A DNA stretch of 64,000 nucleotides, from positions 62,001 to 126,000 of the forward strand of contig JAEYWY010000002.1 of the NCBI GenBank assembly GCA_023428695.1, read 5' to 3'. The stretch is from Bacteroidota bacterium (GTDB lineage Bacteria; Bacteroidota; Bacteroidia; Cytophagales; Cyclobacteriaceae). A program made the translations under genes and the position numbers. Below the pieces are notes generated by a model, which was not told the DNA's origin, did no database searches, and saw only the letters and a list, made by a program, of their open reading frames with translations. Positions 36,751-46,600 of the stretch are shown piece after piece; position 1 is the stretch's first letter, and each line of letters opens with the position of its first letter.

Positions 36751-38105
36751 TTCAGGTGTGGACTTTCAAATCCAAGTTTCTTCAGACCAGCCTGTACTTC
36801 AGGACAACCCATGAACAGATTCCACAACAGTCCGCTGCGATGATTTTCCATCATGACAACAATCGGTCCCTGATCAATGGCGAGGTACCTCGGTATGAAC
36901 CAGTTGTGATGTTCGCTGTACGCATCGTAAAATCCATACTCACCAAATAGTTTATCACCAAGTTTATGATAGAAGTAACGCATCGCCTCCATCGATTCTT
37001 CAGGTGTATAGGGAAATGACGAAAGCGCGGCCGTAGGTGTAATTACACCCAGGTCCTCGTTAGGGCTATGCGCGGCGTAGCCTTTTATAGAATAGCTTGC
37101 AGTGAGTCCCCATGTGTCTTTACCATAACCCTTGTACCCTTTTGGATTCTCAATACAATATTGACGATTGATCAGCGTGTGATTTCGGTTATGTTCCCAG
37201 TAATCCGCATAACGATCCTTGAGCCCGCGCGGATCCAGTCCGAGGAATGAGTAATGTGACCAGAACAATGGACCTCCATATTGTTGCGCACCGTTGTGCT
37301 TCAGGGCCAGGTGGTACCCGTATTGCTGATGCGCCGGATCATTCTTCATGCCTCCGTTGCGCGCCCAACCCTTGTGGTACACGTCCGGGGACACTGTATG
37401 AGTTGGTGAACCGGCTGCGAGTACGTACATGATCAGACACTCGTTGTATCCCTCGACGGGAAAATTCATAGCCCATGCATGATTCGGTGACCAGTGCCAG
37501 TAGAGAACGTCTTTGTCGTTGGTGTGCCAGTCGAACTCAATGCCGCGCCAGAGTTCATCGATACGCTGCGCGAGCGCTTTTTCTTCATCGCTTCCGTTTT
37601 TGAAATACTCGCGAACACAAAGCAGACCCTGCGCGAGATAAGAAGTTTCAACGAGGTCCCCTCCGTCATCGCGCGGGCTGAAGGGTTTTACTTCCCCTGT
37701 TTCACCATTCCACCAATGCGGCCACACGCCATGGAAGTTATCCGCCTTTTCGAGCCAGGTCACAAAATGCTCCAGCCGTTGGAATCCCTCCTGACGTGTG
37801 ATGAAATTTCTTTCAATACCAACGAGAATTGCCATTACACCAAAGCCCGTACCTCCCGATGTAATAACATGCTTGTCATTCTGAGGATACACATTGTCGG
37901 CGTGAAACCGTTCACGACCGCCCCCAGAAACCGGCTCGGCACCATCCCAGAAATATTGAAACGTCCTGTATTGAACAAGTGTAAAAAGTGAGTCGTCGCT
38001 GATCGTCGAAGACGCAGCTGATTCATTGGAATCCGTTACGGTTTCCTTTTTCGCCTGACATGCAGAAATCAAGATCAACAAGACAAGAACAGGTAGGTGT
38101 TTCAT
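36747..38105 (-). CDS. GH144-type glycoamylase-like enzyme b (minimal, lipoprotein)
   Basis: A 452-residue lipoprotein (lipobox ISAC at Cys 16) consisting almost only of the glycoamylase/GH144-like (alpha/alpha)6 domain: TFQYFWDGAEPVSGGGRERF, TSGGTGFGVMAILVGIERNF, FHGVWPHWWNGETGEVKPF, SPRDDGGDLVETSYLAQGLL, WHWSPNHAWAMNFPVEGYNE and HKLGDKLFGEYGFYDAYSE. This is the simplest of the three paralogs and, since it carries no accessory domain, probably the reference form. Endo-beta-1,2-glucanase activity is inferred. It starts 17 bp after the GH144c stop. Confidence 0.92.
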   Translation of the reverse strand: MKHLPVLVLLILISACQAKKETVTDSNESAASSTISDDSLFTLVQYRTFQYFWDGAEPVSGGGRERFHADNVYPQNDKHVITSGGTGFGVMAILVGIERNFITRQEGFQRLEHFVTWLEKADNFHGVWPHWWNGETGEVKPFSPRDDGGDLVETSYLAQGLLCVREYFKNGSDEEKALAQRIDELWRGIEFDWHTNDKDVLYWHWSPNHAWAMNFPVEGYNECLIMYVLAAGSPTHTVSPDVYHKGWARNGGMKNDPAHQQYGYHLALKHNGAQQYGGPLFWSHYSFLGLDPRGLKDRYADYWEHNRNHTLINRQYCIENPKGYKGYGKDTWGLTASYSIKGYAAHSPNEDLGVITPTAALSSFPYTPEESMEAMRYFYHKLGDKLFGEYGFYDAYSEHHNWFIPRYLAIDQGPIVVMMENHRSGLLWNLFMGCPEVQAGLKKLGFESPHLK

Positions 38106-38122
38106 TCCGTTGGATATAATTG

Positions 38123-40111
38123 TTAATAAGTGAAATCAAGTTTATCAAGTCCGGTCTGCACCTCGGGTGCCGACATAAATAAATCCCAAAGCAATCCGGT
38201 GCGGTAGTTCTCGATCATTACTATGATCGGTCCCTGATCGATTGCCAGATAGGAATTTGCAACCCATCCGGCAGTAATGTTGTATGCATCGTAAAATCCA
38301 TATTGACCCCACAATCTGTCTCCAATATTATAGTAGAAGAAGTGAAGCGCCTTCATCGACTCCTCCGGGGTATATGGAAACGATGACAATGCTGCTGTGG
38401 GTGTGATTACACCCCGGTCATTTGTGGGCGAGTGTGCAGAATATCCTTCGTGATTGTCGCTCGCGGTCAGCCCCCAGCTTTCTTCCGTGTACCCCGCGTA
38501 ATTCAAAGGATTGTCGATCACATACGCCTGATTGATGAGGCTGTGACTCCGGTTCTGCGTCCAGTAGTTCGCATACTGGTCTTCGAGATTTCGCGGATCA
38601 AGCCCAAGAAACGAATAATGTGAAAAGAAAAGAGGCCCGCCCAGGGATTCGCCCAGGGGTAGCGTTATATCATAGAATGAATTTCCATTTTGAATCGCAC
38701 CACTGCGCGCATAACCTTCATGATACACGTCGGCAGCAATTGTATGAGTAGGCGATGAAGCAGCAAGAACATACGTGATCAACGTTTCGTTGTGCCCTCG
38801 TATCTGATGGTTCATAATCCATTCCTTCGAAGGCGACCAGTGCCAGTAAAGCACGTTTTGACCGCCACGTGTGTACCAATCCCATTCGACAGATTCCCAC
38901 AAATCATTGATGCGGTCGATAAGACTCTTTTCGGACGGAGTAGATTCATTCAGATATTGCCGGAACGTCAGTAAACCTTGAACAAGAAACGCCGTCTCCA
39001 CAAGATCGCCGCCATCATCGTTGGAACTAAACGGGATAACGTCACCGCTATTGCCATCGATCCAATGCGACCATGCGCCGTGAAAACGATCAGCGTTCTC
39101 GAGGAAAGTCAGAATTTTCTCCAGCCGTTCAATCCCTTCTTGTCTTGTAATGAAGTTGCGCTCTATTCCAACGATAATCGCCATCAGTCCGAAACCGGAA
39201 CCACCGCTCGTTACGAGGTTTCCCGATGTATTTCGTTCGCGTGCCATTCCACTGGCGGGATGACCAAAATCCCAGAAGTATTTAAATGTCTGTTCCTGCA
39301 CAAGGGAAAGCAATGCTTCATCCGACAACGCCGGAAAATCGGCAATGCCATTGTTTCCCGTAAAAAACGCTCTGCTGAGTTGGGTCATCGATTCGCCGGC
39401 TGTTCCTTTTACAGCGGATGAAATCGTGAGCTGATATTTGTTCCAGTCCTTGAGTGGAGAAGCTACATTGATAATTACAGTATTACCTCCCTCCAACTGC
39501 GGGTTTACGGTACCAACATTGGCACCGGTGAGTGAAATGTTCGCCGATGTAACCGTTTCAGCTTTCAATGGATTCGAGAATGTGATTTTGACTTCAACAT
39601 CAAGCGGATCGATATCTGTGACATGAGGCACGTTCCTGAGTTCCTTTTCATTGACAAGTATGGAAGTGACCGTCATAGCAATTACCTCCGTGCGGAATTC
39701 GACAATTAACTGTTGCCCGAACTTTTGGCCCAGGGCCCCGGCAAGGTTTGGACCGATGACAAGCTGATACTGGGTATCCGGGTTCAGGGGCGAAACAACT
39801 TCCAGTGTTACTGTTGTGTTATTGTTGCTGACCGAACTTGTGACGGGAACACTGCCCGTTGCTCCCTGTTGAAGAATCGTAATGTTTCCGTCAACCGAAG
39901 ATGGATCCACAGGTTGGGAAAAGCTTATGGCCAACGATCCCTGCAATGGTGCTGCGGAATTGAGGTTGGGATTCGTGGTGCTCATCTCGTACGCGCCGAG
40001 CTTTACGGAAGATACCTCAAGGCGGGGCACGTCATCTTCCTTATCACAGCCAGGCAGGAAAAATACAACGGTGAGTAAGAGTAACGTGACAATTCGTACG
40101 TGGTGATTCAT
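38123..40111 (-). CDS. GH144-type glycoamylase-like enzyme c, with two N-terminal Ig-like (Big_5) domains
   Basis: A 662-residue lipoprotein with lipobox LPGC at Cys 22. Residues about 30-145 and 150-255 are two Big_5/Ig-like domains, each built around SFSQPVDPSSVDGNI or TFSNPLKAETVTSANI type strands. Residues about 270-662 are the GH144-like domain: TFKYFWDFGHPASGMARERN, TSGGSGFGLMAIIVGIERNF, SSNDDGGDLVETAFLVQGLL, WHWSPSKEWIMNHQIRGHNE and YNIGDRLWGQYGFYDAYN. It begins the enzyme segment of the PUL, 182 bp after the double-LamG gene. Confidence 0.92.
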   Translation of the reverse strand: MNHHVRIVTLLLLTVVFFLPGCDKEDDVPRLEVSSVKLGAYEMSTTNPNLNSAAPLQGSLAISFSQPVDPSSVDGNITILQQGATGSVPVTSSVSNNNTTVTLEVVSPLNPDTQYQLVIGPNLAGALGQKFGQQLIVEFRTEVIAMTVTSILVNEKELRNVPHVTDIDPLDVEVKITFSNPLKAETVTSANISLTGANVGTVNPQLEGGNTVIINVASPLKDWNKYQLTISSAVKGTAGESMTQLSRAFFTGNNGIADFPALSDEALLSLVQEQTFKYFWDFGHPASGMARERNTSGNLVTSGGSGFGLMAIIVGIERNFITRQEGIERLEKILTFLENADRFHGAWSHWIDGNSGDVIPFSSNDDGGDLVETAFLVQGLLTFRQYLNESTPSEKSLIDRINDLWESVEWDWYTRGGQNVLYWHWSPSKEWIMNHQIRGHNETLITYVLAASSPTHTIAADVYHEGYARSGAIQNGNSFYDITLPLGESLGGPLFFSHYSFLGLDPRNLEDQYANYWTQNRSHSLINQAYVIDNPLNYAGYTEESWGLTASDNHEGYSAHSPTNDRGVITPTAALSSFPYTPEESMKALHFFYYNIGDRLWGQYGFYDAYNITAGWVANSYLAIDQGPIIVMIENYRTGLLWDLFMSAPEVQTGLDKLDFTY

Positions 40112-40129
40112 TTTGCATGTTTAACCCAA

Positions 40130-40233
40130 GGTTAAAGGCTTCCAGGAAAATCCTGGAAACCTAAAACCATAAACCAAACCAAACATATACCTATTTGGAT
40201 TCATAAGTTGCCGGCACACGATGTACCGGCAAC
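40130..40233 (-). promoter_or_regulatory. Hairpins in the gap between the LamG gene and the GH144 genes
   Basis: The 182-bp gap holds two inverted repeats: TTCCAGGA (40140-40147) with TCCTGGAA (40151-40158), extended outward by GGTT/AACC; and GTTGCCGG (40207-40214) with CCGGCAAC (40226-40233). Neither has a convincing T-run on the minus strand. They may be RNA processing or attenuating hairpins that set the enzyme-to-binding-protein ratio. Confidence 0.45.
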
Positions 40234-40293
40234 AATATTTTCTTAAATAATGGTGCTCAACGCTCCGTTTGGAGACGCCGGCCTGTTGACTGC

Positions 40294-42063
40294 TTAATCA
40301 TTCATGGTTGCCTGCACTTCAGCTTGAGAGAGAGCCTTGTGATAGAAGCGCAATTCATCCATATAACTTTCGTCAGACTTATGGCCCCATTCTGTAAATC
40401 GCGGCGCACCTGACATGATTGAAAGCAAATCGCAGCCCGTCCAGTCAATTCCGGTGAACGCACCCTGAGACACAATCTCGCCGTTGATGTACACTACACA
40501 CTCCGTTGGCGAAATCGTAAAGGCAAAGTGCACCCATTCGTTTGTTGTCGGGTCAACGTCGGCAGCCGCACCACCATCAAACCAGTTCTCACCACCGCCA
40601 GTACCGACATTGAGCTTGAAGCGCTGCATACCACCCGCGTTTTCGCGGAAGAATCTGAAACCGGACGTGCGAATGTTTTGAGCATCCGGGTGCTCCGTAT
40701 CCTCAGGACCCATTACGAGGATACCTGCACGATCCGGCACAGCATTGATCTTCAACCAGAATGTAGCACTTAGCTCGCTGTTTTGAAGATCTTCGCCAGG
40801 GTAAGTGAGATAGGAATCGGCGGCACCTGCGTATGCATTTCCACCGAGTACACCTTCACCGGCGAAGTCAGGGCTTCCGACAGCCGTTGCAAGTGTTTTC
40901 GAAACGCGTTCGATGTTGGTTCCATCGAAAGGCATGTAGAACACTTCACCATCGTAAATAGGTTCGTAAGGAACCTCAAGAGAGGTCTGCATAATTGTCT
41001 GAACTTCATCGTCGGTGAGCGCCTTGTTAAACATCCGCAGCTCATCCATCTGACTTAGATCCGACTTATGATCCCATCCGGTAAATCTCGGTGCACCGGA
41101 CATGATCGAAACAATATCACATTCATCCCAATTGATACCGTCGAAGGTTCCCTGAGAAACAACGTTACCATTAATGTAAACGGTAGCTTGTGTTGCAGAG
41201 ATGGAGAATGCAAGGTGGACCCACTCATTTGTTGTCGGGTCTACGTCAGCATTTGCACCGCCGTCGAACCAGGCTTCACCAGCTCCGGTTCCAACATTCA
41301 ACTTGAAGCGTTGCTTACCTTCGGCGTTTTCGCGGAAGAAACGGAAACCGCCGGTACGGTTGTTTTGTGCCGTAGGATTAGCTCCATCCGGCGGACCGAT
41401 AACAAGAATACCAGCGCGATCAGGTGTGGCGTTTACTTTCATCCAGAATGCAGCACTGAACTCATTGCTCTGTGTAAAATCCGCAGCAGGGAAAGTGAGA
41501 TATGCATCTGTGGCTCCTGCATATGAATTCGCTCCCGCAGCAGCATCAGACGAGAATCCGGGATTACCCACGGTAGCCGGGAATGAAACGCTTACCAGTT
41601 CGATGAAATTGCCGTCGAATGGCATATAGAAAACCTCGCCGGGATACACCGGAACGTATGCCGGTTCTTTTTCAAAGTTCACCAGCTTCGTGGTCTCCTT
41701 TCCTTCAATATCAACCGCCGTGATGTTAAGAACGTGTTCACCCGTCGTAAGGGCATCGTACACAAGTTGCTTCTTCAATATCCGGTAGTCAAGGAAGTCG
41801 TTGAACGTTGCGATCACCTCATTGTCGATCTTCACCGTCACCGTTGCAATTTCAATATCATCCGTTACCTCGAAGTTGATGGCAATTGATGTTACATCTT
41901 CGTTAACTTTTATTTTGGTCCCTTCTGCAGGGTACGTTACGTTAACGACAGGTGCAGTCATGTCGTCACCGGGATCTACTCTGCTGATGTCGTCGATATA
42001 GGAATCCTTACAGGAGAATAAGACGAGGAGCAGTCCGGGTATTATCAGTTTTAGTCCTTTCAT
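40294..42063 (-). CDS. Surface lipoprotein with N-terminal Ig-like domain and two duplicated LamG domains
   Basis: A 589-residue lipoprotein (lipobox LFSC). Residues about 35-135 are Ig-like (VVNVTYPAEGTKIKVNEDV, TVKIDNEVIATFNDF). Then two ConA/LamG domains about 230 residues long and roughly three-quarters identical by eye: both open GEVFYMPFDG, share GGFRFFRENA or SGFRFFRENAGG, KLNVGTG, WFDGGA-ADVDPTTNEWVH and IMSGAPRFT, and end with MDELR-x-x-KAL. The likely role is binding of the PUL glycan at the cell surface, as SusE/SGBP proteins do. Starts at 42063 and 42072 are both ATG; the former gives the better signal peptide. Confidence 0.88.
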   Translation of the reverse strand: MKGLKLIIPGLLLVLFSCKDSYIDDISRVDPGDDMTAPVVNVTYPAEGTKIKVNEDVTSIAINFEVTDDIEIATVTVKIDNEVIATFNDFLDYRILKKQLVYDALTTGEHVLNITAVDIEGKETTKLVNFEKEPAYVPVYPGEVFYMPFDGNFIELVSVSFPATVGNPGFSSDAAAGANSYAGATDAYLTFPAADFTQSNEFSAAFWMKVNATPDRAGILVIGPPDGANPTAQNNRTGGFRFFRENAEGKQRFKLNVGTGAGEAWFDGGANADVDPTTNEWVHLAFSISATQATVYINGNVVSQGTFDGINWDECDIVSIMSGAPRFTGWDHKSDLSQMDELRMFNKALTDDEVQTIMQTSLEVPYEPIYDGEVFYMPFDGTNIERVSKTLATAVGSPDFAGEGVLGGNAYAGAADSYLTYPGEDLQNSELSATFWLKINAVPDRAGILVMGPEDTEHPDAQNIRTSGFRFFRENAGGMQRFKLNVGTGGGENWFDGGAAADVDPTTNEWVHFAFTISPTECVVYINGEIVSQGAFTGIDWTGCDLLSIMSGAPRFTEWGHKSDESYMDELRFYHKALSQAEVQATMND

Positions 42064-42099
42064 ACTTAACATAGTTCAAAAGATTTTTAATCGGCCTAA

Positions 42100-43632
42100 C
42101 TATTTGTTTGTAAGTGCGGGCAATTGGTCTACCTGGAGTTGCGGATAAGGCAGGAAGATATCTGCTGCGCTGAATGTGCGACCATCGTAACTCAGATCTC
42201 CATAGCGCTCGAGTCGTACCATGTCGTTGAAGCGGATACCCCACTCCATAGCGAGTTCAGCGAACTTTTCGTCCATTACCTGATCGTGCGTGACACCGGA
42301 AAGCGGCGACATGTTTGCCCTTGCTCTTACAAGGTTAACGGCCTGATCTGCTGTGAGACCTGTTCCGGTTGCACCAAGTGTCAACGCTTCTGCATGCATA
42401 AGCAGGACTTCAGCGTAACGGATGCAAATAAAGTTTTTGCTTTGACCGTATTCTGTACGTCCCGGCGTTAGCTGAACCGAAGGCAGATAGTGCTTGCCAC
42501 TTGAGAACATGGCGCGGTTAAAATTGTTAAACCGGTCACCATCACGGGTTGTATTGCTGATCCATGCAGGAAGCGTAGAATAATTTGGATCAGCTTTGAT
42601 CGCGTCAATACCACGGTCAGTGAACAGGACACTGGTTTCGAGACGAATTGTTTCACCGCGATCAAGCATAAACTTGATGAACTTCATGCTTGGTTCGTAA
42701 AAGCCCCAACCACTACCGGCACCCGCAACTGCCGGCGTCCAGTTTTCCGGGCCAAAGAATGCATAGAGATAGGTCGTCGAGAATCCTGAACCTTGTCCGA
42801 AATCAGAGTACTGAATTTCAAGCAGGTTTTCATTGCTCAACTTTCCGGGATATTTGAACAGCTGATAGAAATCCGGATCGAGCGAGAACTTGTTGGATGC
42901 GATTATCTGGGATGTAGCATCAGCTACTGCCTGATAGTTTTTCAACTCGAGGTTTGCCATGGCTTTGATTGCCAAAGCGGTGTATCGGGTAACGCCACCG
43001 GGTATATCAGTGCGTTCGTTGGGTCGCATGTTTGGCAGAAGCGGAATTGCTGCATCCATTTCATCGGAGATATACTGCATCACCTGATCCTTCGTCGATA
43101 CTTCTGTTACGAACAAAGCACCGCGGTCGGACGACGTAGGAATGTAGATATCGCCCCACACACGGGACAACTGCAGAAGCATGAACGCTTTGAGCGTTTT
43201 GATTTCAGCAATGTATTGATCCGCAACGGCTGGATTAGGCGCGTGTTCCTTGAAAAGTTCAATTTGTTCGCGTGCTGTTTCACCGATGTAGATGTCGCGG
43301 TAAAGGTTCTGCCATGCAGAGTTGTACATCCAGTAATCCTTGTTGTAGTTGTATTTGTCTGTCTCGGTAAAATCCTGCTGGTCACCAAGTCCGCCGGCGT
43401 TGACATCATCACCTCTTACAGAAAGGAGTGGATAGTCTTCCCAGCCGCGGGCATAAAACTCGGCGTACACTCCGAGCAGGTGCAAAACCATATTCTCGCT
43501 TTGCGTGTAATCGGTTTCACCGGCAAAGCTTTTATTTTCCGGCGCCTCGTCGAGAAGGTTGTGACATGATTGTGCAACCATCACGACTGCCAACAGCGCA
43601 AGAATTTTAGATGTTTTAATCAATTTTTTCAT
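42100..43632 (-). CDS. SusD/RagB family outer-membrane glycan-binding lipoprotein (pair 2)
   Basis: A 510-residue SusD-type lipoprotein with lipobox AQSC (Cys 23), partner of SusC2. Family parts: VLHLLGVYAEFYARGWEDYPLL, ETAREQIELFKEHAPNP, EIKTLKAFMLLQLSRVWGDIYI, YTALAIKAMANLELKNY, FICIRYAEVLLMHAEALTLG and NLVRARANMSPLSG, ending with YPQLQVDQLPALTNK. The start at 43632 gives a clean signal peptide; an in-frame ATG at 43653 overlaps the susC2 stop (ATGA) and could couple the two by translation. The SusD2 ligand pocket is not readable by eye. Confidence 0.95.
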   Translation of the reverse strand: MKKLIKTSKILALLAVVMVAQSCHNLLDEAPENKSFAGETDYTQSENMVLHLLGVYAEFYARGWEDYPLLSVRGDDVNAGGLGDQQDFTETDKYNYNKDYWMYNSAWQNLYRDIYIGETAREQIELFKEHAPNPAVADQYIAEIKTLKAFMLLQLSRVWGDIYIPTSSDRGALFVTEVSTKDQVMQYISDEMDAAIPLLPNMRPNERTDIPGGVTRYTALAIKAMANLELKNYQAVADATSQIIASNKFSLDPDFYQLFKYPGKLSNENLLEIQYSDFGQGSGFSTTYLYAFFGPENWTPAVAGAGSGWGFYEPSMKFIKFMLDRGETIRLETSVLFTDRGIDAIKADPNYSTLPAWISNTTRDGDRFNNFNRAMFSSGKHYLPSVQLTPGRTEYGQSKNFICIRYAEVLLMHAEALTLGATGTGLTADQAVNLVRARANMSPLSGVTHDQVMDEKFAELAMEWGIRFNDMVRLERYGDLSYDGRTFSAADIFLPYPQLQVDQLPALTNK

Positions 43633-43649
43633 AGTCGTTTCTTTTGCGG

Positions 43650-46600
43650 TCATAGTTTGACATTCAGTCCAACCGTGTAAACTGCAGGTATCGGATACGT
43701 CTGCACGTCAACGCCATCGGATATTTCAGGGTTGAAGCCATTGTATTTGAAAGATGTAAGCGGACGTTCTGCAGTGAAAATTATCCGCGTTTCAGGCATT
43801 GATGCACCGAATAGTTCCTGGCCCTTCACCGTGTAGGCAAGTGTGATATTCTGGATGCGGAAGAATGAGCCATCTTCAACAAAGTAGTCACTCATTTTCT
43901 GGTTCCATCCTTTGCGCAAACCGGCCGAAGAAGGATATTTGTTGGAAGTGCCTTCACCATGCCACCTGTTCTTCGCGAGGTCGGCGTCCAAATTTCCATC
44001 AGAGGTCCAGATAATCTCACCACGCTTGCGGTTAAGTATCTTATTTCCGCGTTGGCCCATCACGGCAACAGAGAGATCAAAATTTCTCCAGCCGACTCCA
44101 ATGTTTGCACCATATGTCAGCTTCGGGAAGAATGATCCAAGCACGGTACGGTCGTCGTCGTTGATTAAATTGTCGCCATTGCGATCCTTGTAGATAAAGT
44201 CACCGGGAACAAGCGGGCTCCCCGGGTTTGCAGTGTTGTATGCTGATGCGACAGGATCAGATGATATCTGTTCTGCGTTTTGGTATACACCGAGAACTTC
44301 GTATCCGTAGAATGCCAGCAGCGGCTCACCAACAATCGAGCGCTGGCGGAATTCTGCCGAACCACCGTCAACATACGCCTGTCCGTAAAGGTCGCGTACT
44401 TCATTCTTAAGCGTTGCCATGTTAACACCGACGTTGTATGTGATGTTGCTGGCGGTTCTGTCACTCCAGTTCAAAGCGAACTCAAGCCCGGAGTTCCTGA
44501 TAACACCAAGTGATCTGCGTACCGTCGTACCACCCATAGGCTGGACGATGTAGATTGCCGCGTCTTTTGTATCGCGGGAATAGTAATCGATGTCACCGGA
44601 AAGGCGATCGTTAAGCAATCTGGTTGTAAATCCGATATTCCACTGTTCAACCAGTTCCCAACTCAGATAGTCGAATGTGTTTGTTGTCAGTACGCCTGTT
44701 ATTTCGTTGTCATCTACAGCAGTGACAATTGTGCTTGTCGTGTTGCTTCCATCACTGGCTGCAATCTTATCGTTGCCAAGCTGACCCCAGCTTCCGCGGA
44801 TTTTGAGGAAGTCGACAGCGTTCACATTACTCATGAAGTTCTCTTCAGAGATTACCCAGCCGGCACCTACGGATGGGAAGTATCCCCACTTCGTTTGATA
44901 CTTGTTCGTACCATCTGCACGCATCGTTCCATACACCAGGTACTTGTCTTTGAAGTTGTATGCTACACGTGAGAAGTAAGACAAACCATATTGACGCGAG
45001 CCATCATCCTTGATGCTTTGTTCGTCCTTCACGCCGGCGAAGTTGAGGTACCATGCTTTTTCCGAGAGGTCAACGAACTCGCTACCTGCGGCTTCAAGCT
45101 TCTGGAATGATTCATCGCGGAAGGAAGTACCGACCATCACCTGAACATTGTGGTCGCCAAAAGTCTCATCGTATGTGAGCACATTATCCCAGAACTGGTT
45201 CACTCTGGTTTCGACAGTCTTTCTCAGCGTAGCGTTTTCCCTGCGGAAATTGTCGCCCAAATGGAACGGCAGATTCATTACGCGCTGATTCATGAAAATA
45301 TATGCGCTGTTATAAGTGGACTGGAACGACAGCTTGTTAGGAATCAGATCCAGTTTCGCATAGAAGTTTCCAAAAAATGTCCTGTTGTGTTTGAAATCAT
45401 CGTTATACCTCATTGTCGGGAACGGGTTCTGTCCATTACGGTAGCCAATATCCTGTGCGTTGCCCCATGGTTCCGGTGTCGCTACAGTATTCAGCGGATC
45501 GCGAACAGGCAGTATCGGAACAGCGTAGTAAACCTGATTCCATACAGCATTATCAGGAGAGTACTGGGAAGCATTACTCAACGTAACATTACCTCCCACT
45601 TTCAACCAGTCAGTTGCCTGATAGTCAACACGGGCACGGAGGTTGAAACGTTCATAGTTGTTTTTCATGTCCAGAATACCATCCTGTCCGAAAAAACTTC
45701 CACCAATAGAGTAGCTGCTTGTTTGGTTACCACCGGAGATATCGACACTGTGGCTTTGGATTGCCGCCGAGCGCAATACTTCTTTATACCAATCGGTATT
45801 TACATCCGGTACATTCGGGTTGATGCGACTCCGGCCGTAACGTTGCATCGCATTCAGGACATTGGTTGCATCGGGAACCGATCCCGATTCATTCGCCATA
45901 TTGGTGAACTGCTCAGCATTCGCCATCTGCAACACATTTTGAGCACGCTGTACACCGTAGTAGCCACTGTAAGTGATTTGTGCTTTCTGATTGATCTTTC
46001 CACTCTTGGTCTCGATCAAGACAACCCCGTTGGCGGCCCTTACCCCAAAGATTGCAGCTGCCGATGCATCTTTTAATATAGAGATGGACGCAATGTCTGC
46101 CGTGTTAAGGAAGTCGATGTTATCGAAGAACATCCCGTCTACCACATAGAGCGGCGCAGAATTACTGATACCGGGATAAGAACCGAGACCCCTGATCCGA
46201 ACTGTCGGCGAATTGCCCGGGGAGCCGCTGCTCACGATCTGCACGCCGGGAACTTTACCCTGCAACGCCTGCATCGCCTGGCTGGTTGGAGTTTTGACGA
46301 TTTCATCGGTCTTTACCGTTGAGATCGCGGATGTAAGGTCCTTTTCCCGTTGCGTTCCATATCCAACCACCACAATTTCACTCAACGAAATCACGTCCGG
46401 CTGAAGAACGACGTTGATGACGGTCTGGCTCTCGACCTGAATGGTTTGTGCGAGGTATCCCACAAACGAAAAGACGAGGGTGTTTTCGGCGGGGGTTAGT
46501 TGAAGAGAGAAATTCCCTTCCGAATCGGTAGTGGTACCTTTCGTAGTACCCTGAACGATCACGTTCACTCCGGGTAGCGGGCCCTCCTCATCTGCGGAGG

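Noticed and set aside
34588..40111. Naming the three enzymes glucoamylases acting on starch
   Set aside because: The Pfam family name glycoamylase is historical; the sequence type with these motifs, next to a GH3, corresponds better to GH144 endo-beta-1,2-glucanases, and there is no GH13 or SusR-type gene in the locus.
42793..43569. A 258-codon open frame on the plus strand inside susD2
   Set aside because: Antisense to an intact SusD gene with conserved motifs; no independent support.
45150..46076. A 308-codon open frame on the plus strand inside susC2
   Set aside because: It lies wholly antisense to a complete, well-recognised SusC gene, and its protein has no recognisable domain or plausible composition; it is a shadow of the coding strand.
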